A program made the position numbers and the translations under genes. Source: Helicobacter didelphidarum (lineage in GTDB: Bacteria; Campylobacterota; Campylobacteria; Campylobacterales; Helicobacteraceae). Taken from it: a stretch of 55,751 nucleotides of DNA. Under the pieces are notes generated by a model, which made no database searches, had not been told where the DNA came from, and saw only the letters and a list, made by a program, of their open reading frames with translations. Positions 37,752 to 44,655 of the stretch are shown here, piece after piece (positions within the stretch are counted from its first letter, which is position 1; each line of letters begins with the position of its first letter). The stretch is taken from contig NZ_NXLQ01000014.1 in NCBI RefSeq assembly GCF_003364195.1, positions 1-55,751 on the forward strand. The letters are read 5' to 3'.

Positions 37752-39260
37752 ATGGCATTAAATATTAAATCATTGCAAGATATTATGCGACAGGACCCAG
37801 GAGTAGATGGCGACGCACAAAGAATGAATCAAATTATATGGATTTTATTTTTAAAAATTTATGATATTTATGAGAAGCGTTGGAAAACCGCCTCATTGCT
37901 TCAAGGTGAAATTTATGAATCCATTATCCCCAAAGATTTGGCGTGGGATTCATGGGCAAAGAGTAAAAATGAGCAGGGACAAGCTATAAAAGAAGCTTTG
38001 AGCGGTGATGAATTGCTAGATTTTATCAATAACACACTTTTTCCAACACTCAAAAACCTTACTATTACCAAAGATAGCCCCTTAAATCAAAAAATCGTCA
38101 AAAAAGCCTTTGAAGATACAAACAATTATATGAAAAAAGGAATCTTACTGCGACAAGTGATAAATACCATCGATGATATAGAGATTCAAAGCAAAGAAGA
38201 TAAAAAAGAGCTTTCATTCATTTATGAGAGCTTTTTAAAAACCTTGCAAAGTGCAGGGAATGCGGGAGAATTTTACACGCCTCGTGCGGTTACAGATTTT
38301 GTCATACAAATGCTAGAGCCAAAAATCGGCGATAAGATAGCAGACTTAGCTTGTGGCACAGGAGGCTTTCTCACTTCAGCCTATCATTATTTAGAATCTC
38401 AAATCAAAACCGCACAAGATATACAAAAGGCAAATTCTTACTTTTATGGTATAGAAAAAAAGCAACTCCCTTTTATCTTAGCCGTTACGGGTTTTCTCAT
38501 TAATGGCATAGAAAATCCCAATCTCGACCACAGCAATACCCTTGAGATTCCATTTGATGCTTTAAGCGACTTAGAAACTTTTGACATTATCGCGATGAAT
38601 CCTCCTTATGGCGGAGCAGAAACAAAGGAGATTCAGAGTAATTTCCCAAGTGAATTTCGAAGCAGTGAAACCGCAGATTTATTTATGGCGGTGATTTGTG
38701 AGCGTCTAGCACAAGGTGGCAAAGCCGCCGTTGTCTTGCCCGATGGCTTTTTGTTTGGAAATGACACAGCAAAGATAAATCTTAAGAAAAAGCTTTTAGA
38801 TGAATTGAACTTACACCTTATTTTGAGACTTCCTAAAAGTGTTTTTGCCCCTTATACAAGTATCACGACAAATATTTTGTTTTTTACGAAGCCAGATTTG
38901 ACACAAGCAAGAGGCACAAAACAAACTTGGTTTTACCGACTTGATATGCCAGAGGGCATTAAAAGCTTTGGCAAAACAAAGTCGATGAAACTCGAGCATT
39001 TCGACCCCTTTATAAAATGGAATACAAATAGAGTAGAGCTAAGTGATGAAAGCGGGAATTTCAAGGCAAAGTCTTATAGCAAGCAAGAACTAGAATCAAG
39101 AGATTATAATTTTGATTTATGTGGCTTTGTAAGCGAAGAAGAGGAGATTTTAGAGCCTTTTGCGTTAATGGAGCAAGTAAGAAATGAGCGAGAGAGGCTC
39201 AATCATACGCTAGATTCTATTATGGATAAAATCGCACAGATTATCAAGGATAATGCGTGA
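37752..39260 (+). CDS. hsdM: Type I methyltransferase HsdM (system B)
   Basis: A 502-residue methyltransferase subunit. NAGEFYTPRAVTDFVIQ, the SAM motif DLACGTGGFLTSA and the catalytic NPPYGGAE are present, with an N-terminal helical domain of normal length (IMRQDPGVDGDAQRMNQI). GAAAGGAG precedes the ATG. Its stop overlaps the GTG start of the Fic gene. It is complete and could work if an S subunit is made. Confidence 0.95.
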   Translation: MALNIKSLQDIMRQDPGVDGDAQRMNQIIWILFLKIYDIYEKRWKTASLLQGEIYESIIPKDLAWDSWAKSKNEQGQAIKEALSGDELLDFINNTLFPTLKNLTITKDSPLNQKIVKKAFEDTNNYMKKGILLRQVINTIDDIEIQSKEDKKELSFIYESFLKTLQSAGNAGEFYTPRAVTDFVIQMLEPKIGDKIADLACGTGGFLTSAYHYLESQIKTAQDIQKANSYFYGIEKKQLPFILAVTGFLINGIENPNLDHSNTLEIPFDALSDLETFDIIAMNPPYGGAETKEIQSNFPSEFRSSETADLFMAVICERLAQGGKAAVVLPDGFLFGNDTAKINLKKKLLDELNLHLILRLPKSVFAPYTSITTNILFFTKPDLTQARGTKQTWFYRLDMPEGIKSFGKTKSMKLEHFDPFIKWNTNRVELSDESGNFKAKSYSKQELESRDYNFDLCGFVSEEEEILEPFALMEQVRNERERLNHTLDSIMDKIAQIIKDNA

Positions 39261-39967
39261 ATCTGCTCCAAACTCTTCAAGAAGAGCAAAGCAAAGGCTA
39301 TAAAAATGGCTTATATCATCATATACAAATCACTTTTGCGTATGATTCCAATCATATCGAGGGAAGCACACTCACACAAGAGCAAACGCAGATGATTTAT
39401 GAAAAAGATACTTTCTTAGCAAATCCTAGTCAAATCATCAAAACCAATGATATTTTAGAAGCAAAAAATCACTTCAAAGCCTTTGATTTTATCCTGCAAA
39501 GTGTGTATGAAAAGCTAAGCTTAGAGTATTTGAAAAAGCTCCATAGCATTGTGAAACAAAATTGCAGTGATATACAAATCATAGGGGATTTTAAGCAAAG
39601 CCCGAATTTTATAGGCGAACTCAAGACGACAAGACCAAAAGAAGTGCAAAAAGAGTTAGAAAAATTGCTAAAAAGCTATGATATGAAATCATCAAAAACC
39701 ATCAATGAGCTGATAGACTTTCACTTTCATTTTGAGAGAATCCACCCTTTTGAAGATGGCAATGGACGCGTTGGCAGACTTTTAGCTTTCAAAGAAGCCC
39801 TCAAAAACGACATAATTCCCTTTATCATCGATGAAGAACACAGGCTTTTTTACTATCGAGGATTGAGAGAATATGAGACAAACAAAGGCTATCTCACAGA
39901 TACTATCCTCGCTTGTCAAGATAGATTGAAAGAAATCTTAGAATATTATGAGGGGGATAATGCGTGA
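39257..39967 (+). CDS. Fic domain protein with inhibitory helix (system B)
   Basis: A 236-residue Fic protein. The active site HPFEDGNGRVGRL is complete. DSNHIEGSTLT near residue 32 fits the S/T-x-x-x-E-G/N inhibitory motif, placing it in the group whose own N-terminal helix blocks ATP until released. It likely adds AMP to an unknown target. GTG start and stop both overlap the neighbours by four bases (hsdM before, hsdS after), so it is made with the restriction proteins. Confidence 0.88.
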   Translation: MNLLQTLQEEQSKGYKNGLYHHIQITFAYDSNHIEGSTLTQEQTQMIYEKDTFLANPSQIIKTNDILEAKNHFKAFDFILQSVYEKLSLEYLKKLHSIVKQNCSDIQIIGDFKQSPNFIGELKTTRPKEVQKELEKLLKSYDMKSSKTINELIDFHFHFERIHPFEDGNGRVGRLLAFKEALKNDIIPFIIDEEHRLFYYRGLREYETNKGYLTDTILACQDRLKEILEYYEGDNA

Positions 39968-41343
39968 AAACAAGTGTGTTGAAAAAATCTTTGCTTGATT
40001 ATGCGATAAAAGGACAACTTACAGCTAGATTCCGCCGTGAAAATCCCACTCTCTCCGCCTTTGATGAAATACAAGCGTATAATGATGAGATTCTATTCAA
40101 ACGCAAAGAATTAGAAAAAGAACTTAAAGCTTTAGAATCTGTATTGAAAGATTCTAAAAAATCAAAAACTTTATCTAAAGAAACTCAAATGATGGATTCT
40201 TCAGCTTCACCTCAGAATGACGAAGCAATACCTTGTCATACTGAGCGTAGCGAAGTATCCATAAATAATAAACAGAATCTCAAAGCACAGATTCAATCCC
40301 CCTTGTCCCCCTTGAAAGAAAATGGAGATTCTATAAACGACAAAGCTACACTAAAAGCAAAAATCAATGAACTTAAAAAAGAACTTGCAAAATGTAAAAC
40401 AATAGAGATTCTTAATCCTCATACCGACATTTCCCCTTGTCATACTAAGCATAGCGAAGTATCCCTAGACACAGAATCTCCATTGCGTCATTGCGAGGAG
40501 CGAAGCGACGAAGCAATCCATAATACAAACAATAAAAATAAAGTGGATTGCTACGAGGCTAAAGCCTCTCGCAATGACAAAGAAATAAATTGTCATACTG
40601 AGCATAGCGAAGTATCCAGAGATACAAAATCTAATCATCGTCTTAGCGAATCTTTAGCCGAAGTATCTATAAATACAAACTACACAGAATCTTTAACCAC
40701 AAAAAGAAAAAGGTTTATCCTCTCCCCGCTCCCCTTAGCCCAAAAAGAAAAAGTTGCTCCTTTTTCTTTTTGCAATCAAGGGGAGAGCCTCGCTTATTCC
40801 GATTCTAGCACTCAAGCGGAGGCGGGACACTACTGCCCGCCTTTTTCCGCTTGCCCGCACCACGAATCGGGCGAGAAAGATAACACAGAATCTCCATTGT
40901 GTCATTGCGAACGCAGTGAAGCTTCTGCTTGCAGTTACGAGTGTGAAACACGAAGTAAAATCCACAATACAAACAATATAGATTGCCACGAGGCTAAAGC
41001 CTCTCACAATGAGGACTTCCTTTGTTATACTGAATCTTTAGAATCTAAAAAATCTCAAACTATGGATTCTTCAGTCGCTACGCTCCTTCAGAATGACGAT
41101 ACATTGCCTTGCCATACCGACACTACTTCTCATTATAGTGATACCTCCTCTTGTCATACTGAGCATAGCGAAGTATCCATACTCAATCAATCGCACGAAG
41201 TGCAACCGCTTCAATCTCGCCTGTTTCGTGGTGCGGAAAAAGAGAAGCAAGGTGGCAGTAGTGCCACCGCTCTTTTGGAGCTAGAAGCAGAGAGAGCGAG
41301 GCTCTCCCCTGATTGTAAAAAAGCGGCAACTTTTTTTGGTTGA
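39964..41343 (+). CDS. hsdS: HsdS (system B), N-terminal part carrying in-frame palindromic repeats
   Basis: Begins TSVLKKSLLDYAIKGQLTARFR, the conserved helix of type I S subunits, followed by coiled coil (KRKELEKELKALESVLKDSK; a native-looking piece ELKKELAKCKTIEIL recurs near residue 140). From 40193 on most of the frame is repeat sequence: CHTERSEVS, CHTEHSEVS, HCEERSDEAI. It ends at TGA 41341-41343, directly after a T7 run. The target-recognition domain follows in the next frame. A GTG start overlaps the Fic gene. It may be inactive, or the phase-off form of a switchable gene. Confidence 0.75.
   Translation: MKTSVLKKSLLDYAIKGQLTARFRRENPTLSAFDEIQAYNDEILFKRKELEKELKALESVLKDSKKSKTLSKETQMMDSSASPQNDEAIPCHTERSEVSINNKQNLKAQIQSPLSPLKENGDSINDKATLKAKINELKKELAKCKTIEILNPHTDISPCHTKHSEVSLDTESPLRHCEERSDEAIHNTNNKNKVDCYEAKASRNDKEINCHTEHSEVSRDTKSNHRLSESLAEVSINTNYTESLTTKRKRFILSPLPLAQKEKVAPFSFCNQGESLAYSDSSTQAEAGHYCPPFSACPHHESGEKDNTESPLCHCERSEASACSYECETRSKIHNTNNIDCHEAKASHNEDFLCYTESLESKKSQTMDSSVATLLQNDDTLPCHTDTTSHYSDTSSCHTEHSEVSILNQSHEVQPLQSRLFRGAEKEKQGGSSATALLELEAERARLSPDCKKAATFFG
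40193..40260. repeat. Palindromic repeats: TTCT-arm unit and TACT-arm unit
   Basis: 40193-40221 is a reverse copy of the third class (GGATTCTTCAG, short core, CAGAATGAC). 40235-40260 is a TACT-arm copy (GTCATACTGAG, core CGTAGC, GAAGTATCC). Both read through in the hsdS-B frame. Confidence 0.75.
40439..40464. repeat. Palindromic repeat, TACT-arm class
   Basis: GTCATACTAAG, core CATAGC, GAAGTATCC. It is read as CHTKHSEVS in the hsdS-B frame. Confidence 0.75.
40487..40578. repeat. Composite palindromic element E1
   Basis: A forward TTGC-arm unit (40487-40519) and a reverse unit (40544-40578) face each other across the AT spacer ATAATACAAACAATAAAAAT, so the whole can fold as one long hairpin. 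The reverse unit has inner stem AGGCT/AGCCT. The 15 bases before it (ACAGAATCTCCATTG) are shared with E2 and E3. Confidence 0.8.
40592..40617. repeat. Palindromic repeat, TACT-arm class
   Basis: GTCATACTGAG, core CATAGC, GAAGTATCC; read as CHTEHSEVS. A further, badly decayed copy may lie at 40636-40667. Confidence 0.7.
40717..40875 (+). repeat. Structured element of about 160 bases, left copy
   Basis: Starts with CTCTCCCCGCTCCCCTT, has a pairing AAGGGGAGAG about 35 bases on, a GGCGGG/CCCGCC stem-loop around ACACTACTG, and ends CCGCACCACGAA then GGGCGAG. The right copy at 41216-41364 is its reverse complement. The inner stem differs between copies but pairs in both. Confidence 0.75.
40901..41012. 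repeat. Composite palindromic element E2, diverged
   Basis: The forward half begins GTCATTGCGAACGCAG and is longer than usual; it contains a nested unit with TTAC/GTAA arms and GTGT/ACAC stem (about 40935-40962). The shared spacer ACAATACAAACAATA and a reverse unit GATTGCCACG, AGGCT/AGCCT, CTCACAATGA follow. Confidence 0.7.
41063..41097. repeat. Palindromic repeat, TTCT-arm class
   Basis: GGATTCTTCAG, core TCGCTACGCTC, CTTCAGAATGAC. On the other strand this reads TCATTCTGAAG, core, CTGAAGAATCC, the same layout as the other classes. Confidence 0.75.
41153..41178. repeat. Palindromic repeat, TACT-arm class
   Basis: GTCATACTGAG, core CATAGC, GAAGTATCC; read as CHTEHSEVS in the hsdS-B frame, the last copy before the right structured element. 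Confidence 0.75.
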
Positions 41344-41364
41344 AGGGGAGCGGAGAGGGGAAAA
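41216..41364 (-). repeat. Structured element of about 150 bases, right copy (inverted)
   Basis: Reverse complement of the element at 40717-40875. The stem-loop around CACTACTG is GGTGGCA/TGCCACC here instead of GGCGGG/CCCGCC. Contains the T7 run at 41331-41337 where the hsdS frame is lost. Confidence 0.75.
41331..41337 (+). repeat. T7 run at the hsdS-B frame break
   Basis: Seven T between CAAC and GGTTGAAG. With seven T the frame ends at TGA six bases later. With six T it reads on as LVEGERRGEKIF and joins the recognition-domain frame to base 42055. Confidence 0.6.
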
Positions 41365-42055
41365 GATTTTTTGCGATAAAAAAGACGATAACACAGAATC
41401 TCCATTGTGTCATTGCGAGGAGCGAAGCGACGAAGCAATCCATAATACAAACAATATAAATAATATGGATTGCTACGCCGACAAGTCGGCTCGCAATGAC
41501 GAACTCAATAATGCTTTCACTCCACCATTTGAGATTCCACCTACTTGGGCGTGGGTGAGATTGGGGGATATTGGGGAATGGAAAGCAGGCTCAACTCCCT
41601 CAAGAACTAATCCAAAATACTACACTAATGGAACGATTTTATGGTTGAAAACAGGAGATTTAAATAATGATGTGGTTTATGAGACAGAAGAAAAAATAAC
41701 TGAAGAAGCCTTTAAAAGTAGTTCGATGATTCTACATTCAATAAATAGTATTTTAATTGCAATGTATGGTGCGACAATTGGAAAGGTTGGAATTGTCGGA
41801 GAAGAAATGGCTACTAATCAAGCTTGTTGTGGTTGTGATACGAATAATACAATATATTATAAATTTTTATTTTATTATTTACAAGCAATTAATGATTGGT
41901 TTGTTTCTCAAAGCTTTGGTAGTGGGCAACCTAATATTTCTAAAGAGAAAATATTAGACACTCTAATCCCTCTCCCACCGCTAGAGGAGCAAAAATTTAT
42001 CGCCAAAGAATTAGAGAATCTTTTTACCCTCACCAAAGGCTTGAGGGTGGAATAA
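41336..42055 (+). CDS. hsdS: HsdS (system B), target-recognition part
   Basis: The continuation of the split hsdS. After repeat-derived residues (HCEERSDEAI, ADKSARNDE) comes the recognition domain: FEIPPTWAWVRLGDIGEWK, then YTNGTILWLKTGDLNN, SFGSGQPNISKEKI and the spacer end LPPLEEQKFIAKELENLF. Only one recognition domain is present, so even when joined it is a half S subunit that would need to dimerise or pair with another. The listed start is a TTG inside the T run and is not a real initiation site. Confidence 0.75.
   Translation: MVEGERRGEKIFCDKKDDNTESPLCHCEERSDEAIHNTNNINNMDCYADKSARNDELNNAFTPPFEIPPTWAWVRLGDIGEWKAGSTPSRTNPKYYTNGTILWLKTGDLNNDVVYETEEKITEEAFKSSSMILHSINSILIAMYGATIGKVGIVGEEMATNQACCGCDTNNTIYYKFLFYYLQAINDWFVSQSFGSGQPNISKEKILDTLIPLPPLEEQKFIAKELENLFTLTKGLRVE
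41409..41500. repeat. Composite palindromic element E3
   Basis: Forward unit 41409-41441 (GTCATTGCGAGG, core, GAAGCAATCC), spacer ATAATACAAACAATATAAAT, reverse unit 41466-41500 with inner stem CCGAC/GTCGG in place of AGGCT/AGCCT of E1. It lies 20 bases before the start of the recognition domain. Confidence 0.8.
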
Positions 42056-42102
42056 ATGAAATTATGCGGGAGTTAAAGCCATATTTTTACTTAATTTTAT
42101 GG

Positions 42103-42124
42103 TAAAATACAATAATTTTATTGT
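42103..42124 (+). promoter_or_regulatory. Promoter and operator-like palindrome of the orphan DinJ gene
   Basis: TAAAAT (42103-42108) is followed at once by ACAATAA, TT, TTATTGT (42109-42124), a perfect 7-2-7 palindrome in the expected transcription start area, 11 bases before the ATG. RelB/DinJ proteins bind such sites to repress themselves. Confidence 0.45.
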
Positions 42125-42135
42125 AAGGAGCAAAT

Positions 42136-42429
42136 ATGCAAACACAAATGATGAATGTAACCTTTCGTATGAGCAAAGAGGACAAACAGCACTTTGAGCG
42201 AATTATCAATTCTATGGGGCTTAATCTTAGCTCGGCATTCAATATTTTCGCTAAAGCCGTGATACGAGAAAATGCAATACCCTTTGAACTGCGGGGCGAT
42301 GAGATACCCAACGCAGAAACGATAAAGACAATAGAGAATATCGAAAACGAAGAGAATCTCGAAACTATCACGATAGAGCAGCTCATCAAAGAGCGCGAAG
42401 AGATGAAAGCACACGAAAAGATAGGGTGA
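42136..42429 (+). CDS. DinJ-like antitoxin, orphan
   Basis: A 97-residue ribbon-helix-helix protein: MNVTFRMSKEDKQHFERII and MGLNLSSAFNIFAKAVIREN are diagnostic. The C-terminal half is very acidic (ENIENEENLETITIEQLIK). AAGGAG lies before the ATG. No toxin gene follows; the next gene is another antitoxin, so it is an orphan, a regulator, or the antitoxin of a distant toxin. Confidence 0.85.
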   Translation: MQTQMMNVTFRMSKEDKQHFERIINSMGLNLSSAFNIFAKAVIRENAIPFELRGDEIPNAETIKTIENIENEENLETITIEQLIKEREEMKAHEKIG

Positions 42430-42494
42430 TAATATGGCATTAGTAATCAAATTAAATATTTATTAAAAAACTTCAAATGTAAGTAAATGTATGC

Positions 42495-42500
42495 TAAAAT
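42495..42500 (+). promoter_or_regulatory. Promoter -10 box of the RelB-RelE operon
   Basis: TAAAAT in TATGCTAAAATACTACAATTT, 29 bases before the start at 42529. The surrounding sequence is shared with the two other DinJ-type promoters in the island. Confidence 0.45.
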
Positions 42501-42528
42501 ACTACAATTTATTTCAAAAAGGATAGAT

Positions 42529-42804
42529 ATGAAAACTTCAATCGTGCAATTTAGAATGGATAGCGAACTCAAAGAGACTTTTGAGGCAGTCGTCAAAAGT
42601 ATGGGGCTTGATATGGGAAGTGCTTTTAGAATGTTTGCGATGCAGGTGCTAAAAAATGGCAAGATACCCTTTGAAGTCGAGGCAATAGACCCTGATACAA
42701 TATGGACGAAAGCCGACCAAAAAGCGTGGAAAAAGGCACGCAAGGAGCTTGAGAGAGGCGAGACGATAAGCCATGAGCAACTCAAAAGGGAGCTTGGACT
42801 ATGA
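42529..42804 (+). CDS. RelB/DinJ family antitoxin
   Basis: A 91-residue antitoxin: TSIVQFRMDSELKETFEAV, then MGLDMGSAFRMFAMQVLKNG. The ATG at 42529 with AAAAGGAT before it is chosen; an in-frame ATG at 42487 lies upstream of the -10 box. The C-terminus (KARKELERGETISHEQLK) should contact the toxin. It overlaps the RelE gene by four bases (ATGA). Confidence 0.9.
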   Translation: MKTSIVQFRMDSELKETFEAVVKSMGLDMGSAFRMFAMQVLKNGKIPFEVEAIDPDTIWTKADQKAWKKARKELERGETISHEQLKRELGL

Positions 42805-43061
42805 AATATGAGCTAGAATACAGCAAGGAACTTAGAAAATTTCTCACAAAACATAGTGATATAAGTGGCAGAATCTTAGAGAAACTCGAAACTCTCGCCC
42901 TCAATCCTTATGAAAACTCACTCGATATAAAGCCTCTCAAAGATTCTCCCAATCATTATAGATTAAGGGTGGGAAAATACCGCATTTTGTATGAGATTAT
43001 TGATGAATGTATCTTGATTTATGCGTATAGAGCGGATTCTCGCGGTGATGTGTATAAATGA
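42801..43061 (+). CDS. RelE/ParE family toxin
   Basis: An 86-residue toxin of the RelE fold. ELEYSKELRKFLTKH starts it; the core is IKPLKDSPNHYRLRVGKYR followed by ILYEIID, with the conserved Arg-rich RLRVGKYR of ribosome-dependent mRNA interferases. Translation is coupled to the antitoxin. It appears intact and is the last gene of the island. Confidence 0.9.
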   Translation: MKYELEYSKELRKFLTKHSDISGRILEKLETLALNPYENSLDIKPLKDSPNHYRLRVGKYRILYEIIDECILIYAYRADSRGDVYK

Positions 43062-43590
43062 TGATACAAAAACCCTTATAATATTGCGACACGATAAGGG
43101 ATAAAATGCGAGGAATACGAAAAAAGCGAGTTTGATACACATACGAGAATCTTTATTTCGCAAAAAATATAGAATCTTATAGAGATTCTAAAAATTCAAG
43201 AACTTTGACTCATCGCATTTTCGTGGGTTTGCGGGGTAAAATCAATCGAATCACATCAAAATAGGCTGTAATTATACAAAAGATAAACACGATGGCTACT
43301 ATCAAGGGAAATGGATTCTCATAATATCAGAATTTGTGTGATTATTTTGTAAGCATTCTTTAATCTTACCTTTGTATTTGCATTCTTACCTACAAATCAT
43401 CACTTTTTATAACAAAAGCTTTATTTTTTGCTTCTATCTCAAGCTATTTATTTATTCTTTTCACTCATATAAGCTTCCCCATTGTGTGCCTTTTTGAATA
43501 AAATATTTGTGTATGGTTTTGTGCTATATAATACAAAAGCATTTTATAAGATTCTATGTAGTGAGAAAAGGTGTGGGTAAAATTGTGTGG
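43062..43590. other. Island edge, degraded sequence
   Basis: 529 bases without an intact gene. On the minus strand 43210-43326 encodes, without a start codon, a membrane-like fragment (PLIVAIVFIFCIITAYFDVI) and a basic tail, probably the end of a lost gene. AGAATCT and AGATTCT form an inverted pair at 43171-43189. No transposase, tRNA or clear attachment site was found. Confidence 0.35.
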
Positions 43591-44019
43591 TTATAACATT
43601 TTCCTAAAAACAAAGCCTGTTTTATCATAATTCATCTTACATTCATAAAAATGATGAGCCGCCGTTCGTGGAAAACTAGAGCTAAGCTCTAGTTCCTTAT
43701 ATCCTGCTTCTTTCGCCCATTTTTGTATAAGACTCAGCGATATAGCACCAAATCCCCTGCCCCTTAATGTATCAGTGATGACAAAGTCGCAAATATAAAG
43801 GCATTGTGTGCGATAAAGCACCTCAAAGGGCATAACGCCACACATTCCGATATATTCATTATCAAGCAAAAAGCCAAAAAGGCGATAGCCCATTTTCTCT
43901 TTTTGTGCGAAAACTCGCTCTATAAACTCCTCTTGCGAGAGATGCGGACGAAGTTGTTGTGCGATTATATGGAGTTTTGCTAATTCTTGTTTTGAATCTA
44001 GCTCTTGCATTGTAAGCAT
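43591..44019 (-). CDS. GNAT family N-acetyltransferase
   Basis: A 142-residue acetyl-CoA-dependent transferase. The CoA loop is RGRGFGAISLSLIQKWAKE; LELSSSFPRTAAHHFYECK is the typical C-terminal strand and helix. The substrate is unknown. The ATG at 44019 follows AAAGGA with five-base spacing and is preferred over the longer form from 44088. Confidence 0.85.
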   Translation of the reverse strand: MLTMQELDSKQELAKLHIIAQQLRPHLSQEEFIERVFAQKEKMGYRLFGFLLDNEYIGMCGVMPFEVLYRTQCLYICDFVITDTLRGRGFGAISLSLIQKWAKEAGYKELELSSSFPRTAAHHFYECKMNYDKTGFVFRKML

Positions 44020-44133
44020 TGTTGTCCTTTTGTGCGAGTTATGCAATGGGTTATCAATTAATATTTTGTAGTTACTTATATGTATCAAAAAATTAAATTT
44101 ACAAAATGAAGTAGCTTAAGATGAAAATTACCT

Positions 44134-44634
44134 TTATCGTTTGAGACTAATTTCATATTCGATATTATAGTAATCAAAATCTTTCAAAATAGAAATGCGT
44201 CTTTTTTCATCTGGAACAAAGAGTAATAAGTCTAGCGAATCTTGATTTTTAAAATATGAAAAATCTATGCGTCTTTGTCGAAGAATTTCATTAAGACATA
44301 AAAATTTATAATCATCAAGATTTTTTACCAAGACTTTTGTATAATCGGTCTTAAGGTCTTCATAACGTTTTACCTCAACATTAATATCAAGGACATTGGA
44401 TGGAAATTGGTAGGTTGTATCTTTAGCTTTTTCCGTGGCACTACTAATCCACTTTTCATTTTCAGTACTATCCATTTTTGGAATATTAACTATACTATTT
44501 ACCTGTGGGACATTAGTAATAGGCTGTTCTACAACAACATCGCTATTCTGCATTTTTTTGTAAAATGCATATAACACATAACCACCAACAAGAGTAACAA
44601 CCAATAATAATCCTGCAATAATACCTCTTATCAT
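44134..44634 (-). CDS. Membrane-anchored periplasmic protein, unknown function
   Basis: A 166-residue protein with one N-terminal membrane helix (GIIAGLLLVVTLVGGYVLYAF), a polar linker (VVVEQPITNVPQVNSI) and a small mixed domain (DYKFLCLNEILRQRRIDFSYF) at the C-terminus. It lies 21 bases after rpsA on the same strand; H. pylori has an unnamed gene in the same place next to rpsA, so it is probably its orthologue. Confidence 0.65.
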   Translation of the reverse strand: MIRGIIAGLLLVVTLVGGYVLYAFYKKMQNSDVVVEQPITNVPQVNSIVNIPKMDSTENEKWISSATEKAKDTTYQFPSNVLDINVEVKRYEDLKTDYTKVLVKNLDDYKFLCLNEILRQRRIDFSYFKNQDSLDLLLFVPDEKRRISILKDFDYYNIEYEISLKR

Positions 44635-44655
44635 ACAATCCTGCTATTTTTGTGA

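Noticed and set aside
40754-41007. Small open frames on either strand within the hsdS-B repeats (also 41093-41284 and 41183-41450)
   Set aside because: They are by-products of stop-poor palindromic repeats and have no ribosome sites.
40193-41500. CRISPR-like appearance of the repeats in hsdS-B
   Set aside because: The units differ in class and orientation, spacing is irregular, and there are no unique spacers of constant length or cas genes.
43062-43590. Attachment site or insertion sequence at the island end
   Set aside because: No terminal inverted repeats, target duplication or transposase fragment could be found.
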